Origin: Geofilum rhodophaeum | Lineage (GTDB): Bacteria > Bacteroidota > Bacteroidia > Bacteroidales > Marinilabiliaceae | Assembly: GCF_002210225.1 (NCBI RefSeq) | Contig: NZ_MWUJ01000002.1 | Location: 1 to 64,000 of the forward strand | Direction of reading: 5' to 3' | Length of the DNA stretch: 64,000 nt | Shown here: positions 22,819-31,570 of the stretch, piece after piece | Layout: each line of letters begins with the position of its first letter | How positions within the stretch are numbered: position 1 is the stretch's first letter | The notes under the pieces: generated by a model | Database searches by the model: none | Told to the model about the DNA's origin: nothing | Seen by the model: only the letters and a program-made list of their open reading frames with translations | Program-made: the position numbers and the translations under genes

Positions 22819-25761
22819 TTAATGTGCTTTTACTATTTTCTTTGTTACTTGCTCATTGGCGTAACGAAGCTGAAGAACATAAGTACCTGCCGCCCACTGC
22901 TGGCCCAGGCTCAGCACGGGGGGAACAGTCTCAAAGCGCTCCACCACACGTCCGGCCATATCCAAAACCAGCAGTTCTTTCACCTGGTTAGACCTGGTCA
23001 CCAACACATCCACCTGTTCGCTAAAAGGATTGCTTTGAACAAGCAACTGGCCTTGCGTCGCTTGTTCGGTCCTGTTTAGGCCGGTAACTACTTCGGCAGT
23101 TTTGGCTTGAGGAATTTCAAAGTGCGACCAGGCATAATTTCCTTTATAGTAGATGTAATATTTCCCATCAATGGCTTCGGGCAGACTGTTCGACCAGGTA
23201 TTGGTGTAATCCACACCGTTGATTTCCAGAACCTCCAGGTTCCAGGAATTGATGTAGCCAATCCCGTCGCTGCAGACCCAACAAAATTCCCCTTCTCCGT
23301 TTTGTACAAAGGGAACCGAAATGGGCTGCGGATTATCACAGCTTCCGCCACCCGCTTCGGTAAAGGTTGCAATCACAGAAAGATCGCTATCCATGATGAA
23401 GGAAAGGGTGGTCGCGGAACTACTTACATCGCCACTCCATCCACCAAACACGTATCCGGCATCGGGCTGGGCCACCAGCTCCACAGTGCTTCCTTCTTCA
23501 AACACGCCGCCCTCGGGACTTACCGAGCCGCTTCCAACGATACTTAAGGTAAGGGTGTATTTGGGGATTTCAACAACCTGTTCACTTACCCTTACCTGGC
23601 ACGAAGCAGAAACAGCGGGATAAGCTGTATTAACGGTAATCACAGCCTCTCCTTGAGACAAGCCCAGCACCCGGCCGTTGGCATCTACCGCTGCCACCTC
23701 CTCGTTGGAACTGCTCCAGCTGAGTGTTTTGTTGGTGGCGTTGGCCGGCAAAATTGTAGCTTGTAAAAGGGCAGATTCGTTGATATCGAGTGCCAACTCC
23801 GTGGCATCGAGCGAAACAGACGTCACTTCAACCTCTGGAAGCTCTCCGGGGGTCTGACCAAAAACCAGCTCACCGTCGACATACAAAGGCATATTCAAAT
23901 TTTGCTTCAGGCTGCCATCCACTCCCTGAGAACTCCAATCGTTGCCGGCATCCCAGGCAGAAGCAGGCGCCTCGTAGGGCAGGCGGATACGCATCTGCGC
24001 TTCCTTGCGCGACTCTCCTTGTCCCCCCGGCCATATTTTAATCTCCGGCTTAAAACTCACCTCGGTGTAATAAATATGGGCCGCCTCATCCCAGGGCAAC
24101 AAAGCGGTAAAATCAACAATACCAGCATTGTTGGAGGAAACCACATAATCGGCTGCACTGTAACCGGCTTCCACGCCTTCGGAAATGTTTACAAATATCC
24201 GAAACTTATAGCTGCTGCCATAACGGGCAGGCCAGGCCGTATGATTGTTGACCCAAACAGCCCATTCTGAATAGGTCGTGCCCTGGGCATTGAACTTGGC
24301 TTCCACGAAATACTCGTCTTCTGGCACTTCAGCCTGGGGAAAATCGCTGAGGGCACTCCCGCCTTCTTTCTCTACAAAGCTGGCCAACAAGCCACTAAAA
24401 CAAGCATTGTAATCACAGGCCACCTCATTATTGATGTAGTTGGCCCGATCGTCTTCATAACTGTCGTCGTTGTTGGGACCTCCAACAAGCGCACCATAAA
24501 GAATGTGGCGGGTCTGGGCTGGGGGACCGTTTTGATTGTTGGACCAGCCACCATGGGCGGTACGGTGGTGCGGATTAACAGGTGGATTCACCCCATAGCC
24601 ACACACATAGCTGCGTTGCTGAGGGTTGGCCCCCAAAATATAGGCCATTTGTGCAGAAGCAAAATCGTGGTAAGCAGCAGTTTTGGACGGACTGGTGGCG
24701 TCATCGGCATAATAGGCCGCCAAAAAACTGGTGTTGGCCGAATAACGCAGGGCGCCCCAAACATCCAAATAGGCCAGTCCCCCCGGCGTATAGCTGATCC
24801 TATTGCCATTGTAACCGCTGGTCCAGTAATCCAAATGGCGTTCAATATCGGTCTTATAGCGGTCTTTACCAGTCAGCTTAGCCAACAAGGCATAACACCC
24901 GTAAGACTTATCGTCCCAGGCCAGGCCCCATTTGTAAGATTTCTCCACCGACTGGGGTTCCGAACTTAAATTATCGTAGTAGGTCTCCGCCTTTTGCAAA
25001 TAGGCGGGCTCATTGGTGGCCCGGTACAACCAGATGGCGCCCCACACCAGCTCATCGTTGTAGCCGCTGAACGAACGGTAGTAACCGGCAGCATCGGTAA
25101 TCGAATTGGAATAAACCCCCCGATAGTTGTCGGCAAAGGCATACAACTCCTCGGCATGTTGCAAGAGGGTTTGACTGTAAGCTGGATCGTCGTCACGGAA
25201 AATAATGCTGGCCGCAGCCATGGCTGCGGCGGTTTCCGCTGCCAGATCGGAACCGGGATGGGCGGCATCAATTTTATAGGCAGGACGCTCCATTTGCATG
25301 ACCTCGGCCGATCCCCACCAGGCATGATCCGTGCCCCCATTGCCAACCTGCCCGTACAATTCGTTAGGTGCCGTGTGGCATTTAATGAAATAATCATTGA
25401 CCCAACGTAAATTTCTCTTCAAATAGGCCATTTGTCCCGCCTGCTGATAACCTTCGGCAAAATCAATGGCACCCCAGGCCAGGGTGGTGGCTGTAAAAGC
25501 CATGGGAAAATTGAACTTAACGTGATCACCGGCATCGTACCACCCGCCGGTCAGGTCGTGTCCCACATCGGAACCATCGTCCAGCGCAGAATGGCTGCGC
25601 CAACTGACCCGGTTGTCGGGGGTCAGACGACCAGACTCCTGACACTCATAAAAAAACATGGACTTTTGAAGCACCTCGGCATAATTGTAGGTTTGTGCCT
25701 GGCTTAAAAAAGGTGCAAGAAAAAAGACCCATGCTACGATTGTATACAACTTGGTTTTCAT
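22819..25761 (-). CDS. GH9-CBM3c cellulase with CBM64-like module and T9SS signal
   Basis: A 980-residue secreted cellulase. Signal peptide 1-22. The GH9 barrel (about 25-465) has GGWYDAGDHVKFNFP with Asp76 and Asp79, HHRTAHGGW (His399 region) and YINNEVACDYNACF with Glu446 as acid. It is directly followed by a CBM3c-like domain (about 482-640) typical of processive theme-B endoglucanases, then a BIG2-type Ig domain (about 643-725), an InlB-B-like repeat (about 730-800), the shared 83-residue module (806-888; DNA 23098-23346; carrying one extra Cys) and a T9SS signal (about 889-980). Third gene of the cluster, 73 bp after GH48. The pairing with GH48 mirrors clostridial crystalline-cellulose systems. 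Confidence 0.93.
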   Translation of the reverse strand: MKTKLYTIVAWVFFLAPFLSQAQTYNYAEVLQKSMFFYECQESGRLTPDNRVSWRSHSALDDGSDVGHDLTGGWYDAGDHVKFNFPMAFTATTLAWGAIDFAEGYQQAGQMAYLKRNLRWVNDYFIKCHTAPNELYGQVGNGGTDHAWWGSAEVMQMERPAYKIDAAHPGSDLAAETAAAMAAASIIFRDDDPAYSQTLLQHAEELYAFADNYRGVYSNSITDAAGYYRSFSGYNDELVWGAIWLYRATNEPAYLQKAETYYDNLSSEPQSVEKSYKWGLAWDDKSYGCYALLAKLTGKDRYKTDIERHLDYWTSGYNGNRISYTPGGLAYLDVWGALRYSANTSFLAAYYADDATSPSKTAAYHDFASAQMAYILGANPQQRSYVCGYGVNPPVNPHHRTAHGGWSNNQNGPPAQTRHILYGALVGGPNNDDSYEDDRANYINNEVACDYNACFSGLLASFVEKEGGSALSDFPQAEVPEDEYFVEAKFNAQGTTYSEWAVWVNNHTAWPARYGSSYKFRIFVNISEGVEAGYSAADYVVSSNNAGIVDFTALLPWDEAAHIYYTEVSFKPEIKIWPGGQGESRKEAQMRIRLPYEAPASAWDAGNDWSSQGVDGSLKQNLNMPLYVDGELVFGQTPGELPEVEVTSVSLDATELALDINESALLQATILPANATNKTLSWSSSNEEVAAVDANGRVLGLSQGEAVITVNTAYPAVSASCQVRVSEQVVEIPKYTLTLSIVGSGSVSPEGGVFEEGSTVELVAQPDAGYVFGGWSGDVSSSATTLSFIMDSDLSVIATFTEAGGGSCDNPQPISVPFVQNGEGEFCWVCSDGIGYINSWNLEVLEINGVDYTNTWSNSLPEAIDGKYYIYYKGNYAWSHFEIPQAKTAEVVTGLNRTEQATQGQLLVQSNPFSEQVDVLVTRSNQVKELLVLDMAGRVVERFETVPPVLSLGQQWAAGTYVLQLRYANEQVTKKIVKAH

Positions 25762-25780
25762 CTGATGCTGTTTTTTAAAG

Positions 25781-25827
25781 AAAGGGACCTCCCCTAAAGC
25801 AGCTGACAGCTGAAGGAGGGCCCCTTT
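25781..25827 (-). terminator. Hairpin between GH48 and GH9 genes
   Basis: aaagggacctcc (25781-25792) and ggagggcccctttc (25815-25828) are imperfect inverted repeats enclosing the cagctgacagctg palindrome. It lies directly after the GH48 stop on the minus strand and is followed there by a T-rich tract. It may set the GH48:GH9 ratio by partial termination, or stabilise the upstream mRNA. Confidence 0.5.
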
Positions 25828-25834
25828 CTCTCCA

Positions 25835-28627
25835 TTATTGCTTTCTTATTTTAACCACGGCTTCCCCTTCTGAGCCAACGATCCTAACCAGGTAAAGTCC
25901 TGGCGACAAATCCGCCCCAATTTTAATATAGGGACTAAGGTCTGAACCTGCATACTGTGCCACCACTTGGCCCTCCTCATTCACAACCTGAATGGACTTA
26001 ACCGCTTCGGGTTGCGCCAAATTAAAATTGATGTAATCATTAAAGGGGTTGGGATAAACAGCCACCATTTTTTCCAATTCCCCGGCATTCATCATAGTAG
26101 CCACTTTGGCTTGTGGAATTTCAAAATGCGACCAGGGATAGTTGCCCTTATAGTAAATGTAATACTTGCCATCAATGGGCTCGGGCAGACTGTTGGACCA
26201 GGTGTTGGTGAAATCAACACCATTGATTTCCAGTGTTTCCAGGTTCCAGGAGTTGATGTAACCAATACCCGATGAAGTAACCCAACAATACTCTCCTTCT
26301 CCATTCTGAACAAAGGGCACGGTAATTTCCTGAGGATTGGCACAGAAATCGCCATTGTCCTCGTCGTCGTCACCATTACCTGATTCACTAACCAACACCA
26401 CGGAAACTGCACTGAAATCGCCATCCAGGGTAGTCACAGTAACCAAAGTGGTTCCGGGAGCTGAAGCTGTAACTCTGCCGTTACTAACGCTGGCTACACT
26501 GCTTTCGCTGCTGTTCCAGCTTACCGCTTTGTTGCTGGCATTTACCGGGAGTACACGAACATTCAGATAGGCACTGCCACCTACTTGCAGCTCCAGCGTA
26601 TCGGGTGTTAATTCCACGCCGCTAACAGCAACCACCTCTCCAGGTTCTTCGTCGCCAAAGAAACGTCCGTATTCGGCGTTGGCCAGGGCAATATCCACCT
26701 GTGCCCAAAAACGGTGGTATTTGTTTTCAAAATCAGTACCCGCTGCATAGGCCGCTTCTAAAGCGGGAAAATCTGGATCGTTGCGGTATTCCGAACGAAT
26801 ATCGATAAAACGAACACCGGGCTCAATCACATCGCCATTGGCCATTTTGCCCGTCCATCCTTCGGGAATATACACTTCCTGATCAAAAAATCGGCTGAAG
26901 TCGCCACGCGTCTCGGTTACGGCCACTCCCTTGCCATTCTCTTCGTAATAGTTTTCCCACATACGATCAAGAATTTCCTTAGCCAGGTTCTTGGCTTCTT
27001 CGTCCAGCGTTTCATATTTCTCAGTGGCTGCAGCATAATAAACAAGCGCCTTGGCCAGACAACCTGCAATACCCAGATCCTTGCCATAATCCTTAACAGT
27101 CACCCGCAGATTGGGATTATTGGAGGGACTTTCGGGATTCCAGGTATCGGGCTGTCCACTCCACTCCAGAGTGGCAGGGATATCGAAGTCTCCGTTGCTG
27201 TGCAACTGCACCTCCTGCTTAACCCAATCCACCCACTTATCCATCAATCTTTTGGTGCGTTCGTCACCAGTAATGTAATACAATTCGGCAATACGCTCCA
27301 TCGACCAGGCTTGCATACCAAACCATTGGTTGCTGCCCGGGTCGTGATAAACCGGATGCTCGGTATAGGCTATGCCATAAAAAGTTGAGGTACCGGCAGG
27401 ATAAGCTTCGTACTGACCGTTCCAACTGTTGGTGGCACCTCCGGCGATGGCGCCATCGGCCGACTGCAACCAGGTATAAAACTCTATCTGACGATCGAGA
27501 CTCCTTCCCCAGTCGCGAACGCCATTGGCCGAAATGGGCTTGAGTTCATTGACCTGACTCAAGGCATACGCAGCTACCGGATTTTGGTAGCCAAAGTGGG
27601 CATGACTGCAACCTATGCGCCAAGCCCAGCCTTGAGGCTCCAGAGGACCTCCCCAGGCATAGTACCACGACAACAGGTAGTGAGCACTTTCGTAACCGGA
27701 ACCACCTTGACCCATTTTATTTTCCACGCCAATGGGCTTAAAATACTTGTCGAACATGGCCAGGCGAATAAAATCACCCATTTTACTGGCCTTGTCCAAA
27801 GGCAACAATTCGCTGGGATTATGACCTTGCTCCTGAGCAAACAAACTGGCCCAATACATGGCCTGAACCACACGGGCGTCGGCGTCGGGAGCATTGGTAT
27901 AACGCCATTGCTTGGCTGGGGCAGCATCTTCGGCGACAAACAGCTTTAAGAAACCGGTTCCATCGTCCGAGCCCCAGGTAAAATCTTCCCAGGAGGGATG
28001 CGGCACGGTTTCCCACACCGATTCCTGTTCGCCACGCTGAAAGGTGTTGATGTAAGAAGGAGTACTTACGCCATCGCCTTTATTGCCATAACCATAAAAG
28101 TTATCGAGGTCGAACAACCAGTGCATTCCATAAATATTACTGCCATAGGTGGCGGTCAAATCCGGAGAAACGGGATCCTGACCAACCGGAACTCCAGACT
28201 CCAAGGGCGAGGGATAAAAATCTGGCAGCGGATGCTCTCCGGCAAAGGTGGCCGGCGCATTAGGGTTGTAGCCCCCGGTGGTAGGCTGCAAATCTTCAGT
28301 GGGAATGGCGAAGCGCTCCATCTTGTCCCACGAGTTTTCAAGCGCCTGCCAATCTCCGGTTATACCGCCATACATGGCATCGAGCCAAATCCAGTAAGAA
28401 TAGGCCTCACTGGTGGTTTCATGGCCGTGGTCGGGCGCCTCACACATGAGGGTTTCCACCGAGTGGTAAGGCACTCCGTCGGCACTGAAATAACCGTTGG
28501 CCGGGTCGTAAATCTTTTCATACAAATCCAAAAACCTTTGGGTGTACTTGTTCTCTTGGGCAAAACTGCCGCCGCTCATCAATAGAGCGCCCGCCAATAA
28601 TAACCCTGCACTTTTTCTCTTTTTCAT
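25835..28627 (-). CDS. GH48 exo-acting cellulase with BIG2, CBM64-like module and T9SS signal
   Basis: Start chosen at 28627 ([20 protein letters not shown]), which is the signal peptide; the frame extends 17 codons upstream. The 930-residue protein has a GH48 (alpha/alpha)6 domain at about 26-660: [20 protein letters not shown] with acid Glu74, [19 protein letters not shown] with the base region Asp248/Asp250, [20 protein letters not shown] and [20 protein letters not shown]2-type Ig domain (about 668-748), the shared 83-residue module (760-842; DNA 26102-26350) and a T9SS signal follow. GH48 enzymes release cellobiose from chain ends and are hallmarks of bacterial crystalline-cellulose systems; they are, from memory, uncommon in Bacteroidota. 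Second gene in the cluster. Confidence 0.94.
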   Translation of the reverse strand: MKKRKSAGLLLAGALLMSGGSFAQENKYTQRFLDLYEKIYDPANGYFSADGVPYHSVETLMCEAPDHGHETTSEAYSYWIWLDAMYGGITGDWQALENSWDKMERFAIPTEDLQPTTGGYNPNAPATFAGEHPLPDFYPSPLESGVPVGQDPVSPDLTATYGSNIYGMHWLFDLDNFYGYGNKGDGVSTPSYINTFQRGEQESVWETVPHPSWEDFTWGSDDGTGFLKLFVAEDAAPAKQWRYTNAPDADARVVQAMYWASLFAQEQGHNPSELLPLDKASKMGDFIRLAMFDKYFKPIGVENKMGQGGSGYESAHYLLSWYYAWGGPLEPQGWAWRIGCSHAHFGYQNPVAAYALSQVNELKPISANGVRDWGRSLDRQIEFYTWLQSADGAIAGGATNSWNGQYEAYPAGTSTFYGIAYTEHPVYHDPGSNQWFGMQAWSMERIAELYYITGDERTKRLMDKWVDWVKQEVQLHSNGDFDIPATLEWSGQPDTWNPESPSNNPNLRVTVKDYGKDLGIAGCLAKALVYYAAATEKYETLDEEAKNLAKEILDRMWENYYEENGKGVAVTETRGDFSRFFDQEVYIPEGWTGKMANGDVIEPGVRFIDIRSEYRNDPDFPALEAAYAAGTDFENKYHRFWAQVDIALANAEYGRFFGDEEPGEVVAVSGVELTPDTLELQVGGSAYLNVRVLPVNASNKAVSWNSSESSVASVSNGRVTASAPGTTLVTVTTLDGDFSAVSVVLVSESGNGDDDEDNGDFCANPQEITVPFVQNGEGEYCWVTSSGIGYINSWNLETLEINGVDFTNTWSNSLPEPIDGKYYIYYKGNYPWSHFEIPQAKVATMMNAGELEKMVAVYPNPFNDYINFNLAQPEAVKSIQVVNEEGQVVAQYAGSDLSPYIKIGADLSPGLYLVRIVGSEGEAVVKIRKQ

Positions 28628-28702
28628 TCTTCTTACATTAAATGTTTGGTGAAACTTAAAACGAATTGGAGCATTCAAGTTTTCTTAGGTTTTTGGGGTG
28701 CT

Positions 28703-31078
28703 TTATTTTTTAATTAGCTTGATTACCTGCTTATTATCAAGCCCTTCTATTTGCAACATATAAACGCCACTGGGCCATTTACTGCCCAAGCGCAACCCGG
28801 TTTTTAAACTGGAGCCGGAATAGCTTTCGAGCAGGCGCCCGGTAAGGTCGTAAACACGGACAAAACGGATTTGATCGGGCGCCGGAAGTCGTAATACAAA
28901 GTCGTTTACAAAGGGATTGGGAAGGGCTGAGACGAAGGCCTGCTCAATAACGACATCGCTGGTAGCCACTTTGCTTTGAGGAATTTCAAAATGCGACCAG
29001 GCATAAGCAGCTTCATAACGAATGTAGTATTTGCCATCGATGGGAGCGGGCAACGTGTTCGACCAGGTATTGGTAAAATCGGTCCCGTTGATTTCAAGCA
29101 AATCCAAATTCCAGGAATTGATAAAACCAATATTCTCTTCAAGTACCCAGCAGTATTCCCCTGCACCGTCAAAGGCAAAAGGCAGACTTATGGCTTGGGG
29201 ATGCGCACAAGGAAGCTCGGGGTCTGGATCGGGATCTGGATCGGGGTCTGGATCGGGGTCTGGATCTGGATCGGTCTCTGGATCGGTCTCTGGATCGGTC
29301 TCTGAAACCAGCGTAAACTGAAAATCTGAAAAATTGAAATCACCCACAACCACATACAATCGCAGTACCTGGATACCAGCCTCTAAAGAAAGACTTTCAA
29401 TGTTTAAGGTCTGGTAAGACGACCAGGCGCCGGTTGAAGGAACGCGAACCAAGCCCGAAAGATCTTCGTTGTTGAACTCCAGACGAAACGCACCCCCACC
29501 CGGCTGGGAAGCAACATTCAGTGCTGCCTTATAAATACCTGAAGAAGCAACATCTATGGTGTACTCCAGCCATTCATCATTAACAACATAACCCACGTTT
29601 CCGGCACCGGAAGTGCCTTCAGTATCTACCCCCTCTTCGGGGCGAATCCCTCCACCTTTGTGTACGGCATCGGCATCGTGATAAGCAATACCTTCTCCAC
29701 CTACATCAAAATGAGTGCCTTCAAACTGGCCGGGAACCGCGTGAGGAAGACCATCTGGGTAAGCATATTGAACCACCTCATCCAGAATGCGAACAGGGAC
29801 TTCCGAAGAAACACCCACCGCTCCATTGTTATCGGTAACTTTAACGGTAAGACCATAATTCCCGGCTGCCGGAGCCTGCCACTCCACAACAGGAGCTGCC
29901 CCTGCTGCCTCACCAACTTTCTCTTCGTTGGCGAAAAACTCGGCCAAAACAACCTCCCCATCTGCATCGCTGACTACAGCGCTCAGACGAAAGGTCTCTC
30001 CGGTTTCAAAAACAGCATTGGCCTGAGGCGCTGTAAGTGCTGCTACGGGACGAATATTGCCCTGGCTCCCGCTCCAGGAATCGGCCGGCTCCAAAAGGGC
30101 CTCCTTTACAAAAGCTCCAGATGCTGAAGTGCTGTTCCAGGCACCACCCAGACAGCTGCCTTCCACCAGCGCAGCAGAAACTTCATCTTTATCGGCATAA
30201 CTCCAATTGCACCAGCTCAGCCCTTTATCCTTCATCCAGGTGAGCCATTCTTCAGAGGCTGAGATATAAGGGCCCCCATCGCCATTGGCCATACTGGTCC
30301 CCCATTCGGTGACAAAAACAGCCGCGCCGGCCGCCAAGGCCTGTTCGGCCTTTTGGCGCAAAGAGGCACCGTGACTGCCGGCGTAAAAATGAAGGGCATA
30401 CATAATATTGTCAAAGTCCAGGGCTTGAGCAGCCGCTACATCAACATCCTGACTCCAATTGGGCGTGCCTACAATAATTACCGCATCGGGATCGTTGGCC
30501 CGAATCAGCGGAATGATCTCTTCGGCGTAGGACTTTACCCGGGACCAGTCCACCCCATTGGGCTCATTACAAATCTCGTAAAGGACATGTTCTTTTCCTG
30601 CATGCTGCTGAGACATATAGGTCCAGAAATCCCGGGCAGCATCCATGTTGGCCCAGGGATCACCGGGATCGTGAACATGCCAGTCGATAAGACAATAAAT
30701 CCCGTGCTGCTCTGTAAGCGCCACCATATCGTTGATCCAGCCTTTCCAATAAGCGGGGTTGGTCACATAACCCTCTTCTTCTACATACATAGCCAGGCGC
30801 AGGAGGTCAATTCCCCAATCGTTAACCATGGCCGTAAGGGAGGAAAAGTTAATACAGGATCCGTACCACTGGGGACCATGCGTACTCATTCCCCGTAATT
30901 GAACGGGCGATCCGCCTGAATTAACCAGACGGCCATCAGACACACTTAGCCGACCATTGGCAGCTACGGGTGCCTGGGCGTAAAGCATCGAAGAGAACAA
31001 GAAACAAAGAAGGAGTAAGCCTTGAAGGCCTTTTTGTACGCTCCTTCGTAAGCGAACGTGGAATAGAAGTGTTTTCAT
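28703..31078 (-). CDS. GH5 endoglucanase-Ig-CBM6 with CBM64-like module and T9SS signal
   Basis: A 791-residue protein and first of the cluster. A long signal peptide (about 1-35) precedes a GH5 barrel (about 40-330) with Glu172 in LYEICNEPNG as acid/base and Glu258 in VFVTEWGTS as nucleophile; the pattern fits GH5_2 endoglucanases. Then come an Ig-like domain (about 345-435), a CBM6-like beta-sandwich (about 445-595; AYHDADAVHKGGGIRPEEG, VGYVVNDEWLEYTIDV), an Asp-Pro linker (about 597-621), the shared 83-residue module (622-704; DNA 28967-29215) and a T9SS signal ending IKLIKK. It should act on amorphous cellulose and glucans at or outside the cell surface. Confidence 0.92.
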   Translation of the reverse strand: MKTLLFHVRLRRSVQKGLQGLLLLCFLFSSMLYAQAPVAANGRLSVSDGRLVNSGGSPVQLRGMSTHGPQWYGSCINFSSLTAMVNDWGIDLLRLAMYVEEEGYVTNPAYWKGWINDMVALTEQHGIYCLIDWHVHDPGDPWANMDAARDFWTYMSQQHAGKEHVLYEICNEPNGVDWSRVKSYAEEIIPLIRANDPDAVIIVGTPNWSQDVDVAAAQALDFDNIMYALHFYAGSHGASLRQKAEQALAAGAAVFVTEWGTSMANGDGGPYISASEEWLTWMKDKGLSWCNWSYADKDEVSAALVEGSCLGGAWNSTSASGAFVKEALLEPADSWSGSQGNIRPVAALTAPQANAVFETGETFRLSAVVSDADGEVVLAEFFANEEKVGEAAGAAPVVEWQAPAAGNYGLTVKVTDNNGAVGVSSEVPVRILDEVVQYAYPDGLPHAVPGQFEGTHFDVGGEGIAYHDADAVHKGGGIRPEEGVDTEGTSGAGNVGYVVNDEWLEYTIDVASSGIYKAALNVASQPGGGAFRLEFNNEDLSGLVRVPSTGAWSSYQTLNIESLSLEAGIQVLRLYVVVGDFNFSDFQFTLVSETDPETDPETDPDPDPDPDPDPDPDPDPELPCAHPQAISLPFAFDGAGEYCWVLEENIGFINSWNLDLLEINGTDFTNTWSNTLPAPIDGKYYIRYEAAYAWSHFEIPQSKVATSDVVIEQAFVSALPNPFVNDFVLRLPAPDQIRFVRVYDLTGRLLESYSGSSLKTGLRLGSKWPSGVYMLQIEGLDNKQVIKLIKK
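29219..29308 (-). repeat. Tandem ggatcggggtct-type linker DNA in the GH5 gene
   Basis: About 90 bp of degenerate tandem hexamers and dodecamers (ggatcg, ggtctg, ggatcggtctct) encoding the Asp-Pro and Asp-Pro-Glu-Thr linker before the shared module. Related to the array in the GH74 gene at 19921-20207. Confidence 0.8.
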
Positions 31079-31119
31079 GTGGCATTGTTAAGGTTCAACA
31101 AATACTGGAGTTGATAAAC

Positions 31120-31152
31120 ATGCGGCTTAAATTATGCTAATAGAAGCCGCAT
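31120..31152 (-). promoter_or_regulatory. Leader hairpin upstream of the GH5 gene
   Basis: atgcggctt (31120-31128) and aagccgcat (31144-31152) form a perfect 9-bp stem. It lies between the predicted promoter and the first cellulase ATG, within the 5' leader, so it could affect mRNA stability or translation. Confidence 0.5.
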
Positions 31153-31172
31153 AAGTGTATTTTCGACACCAA

Positions 31173-31180
31173 CAAAACTA
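31173..31180 (-). promoter_or_regulatory. -7 promoter element of the cellulase cluster
   Basis: On the minus strand TAGTTTTG (31180 to 31173) matches TAnnTTTG. A TTTG word lies only 14 bp upstream, short of the usual 19-21, so the -33 box is weak, as expected at a promoter needing an activator. The start codon is about 95 bp downstream. Confidence 0.55.
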
Positions 31181-31212
31181 TGCACTTTATTTCGCAAAAG
31201 AGGTGTAAAACC

Positions 31213-31263
31213 CTACGACAAAACTACGACGCGCCAAAAAAACAATCCGTACAAAACTACGAC
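31213..31263. promoter_or_regulatory. Phased ctacgac sites, candidate activator operator
   Basis: ctacgac occurs at 31213-31219, 31224-31230 and 31257-31263. Centre-to-centre distances are 11 and 33 bp, whole helical turns, so all three face the same side of DNA. The second and third are part of an exact 13-mer acaaaactacgac. They lie about 33-83 bp upstream of the -7 element, a normal place for an activator. The regulator encoded next door is the obvious candidate binder. Confidence 0.55.
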
Positions 31264-31570
31264 AAGAAGGCAGAAACACCTTGCATTTTCAGGCACTCAC
31301 AAACAACTGTAAAGCGGCGGTAGTGCGACAACAGAGCCAATTTCAAAGAAATACTACAGTTTAAATTTAGCGGCATCGGACAATTTAGTCGAAGGATAAA
31401 AAGCATAAAAGCGTTGACCAATGTCGAAAAATTGCGGACAACCAGATACGACAGCCAGACACAAGCCGATCTTTGCCAAAAAACACAATTTATCAAAAAC
31501 TAAACTATGTACACTAGAAGACAAAACTGAGGAAGCTACAACACAAGCCAGATAAAGCAAAAGGACCGCT

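Larger units (their letters stand above)
31079..31570 (-). other. Regulatory gap between the regulator gene and the cellulase genes
   Basis: 492 bp. The part next to the GH5 gene holds a leader hairpin (31120-31152), a TAnnTTTG element (31173-31180) and phased ctacgac repeats (31213-31263). The remaining 300 bp up to the regulator's stop contains no gene or repeat that I can support. Confidence 0.6.

Noticed and set aside
29219-29308. gatcgg array as a regulatory repeat
   Set aside because: It keeps the reading frame and encodes the Asp-Pro linker, so it is a coding low-complexity repeat.
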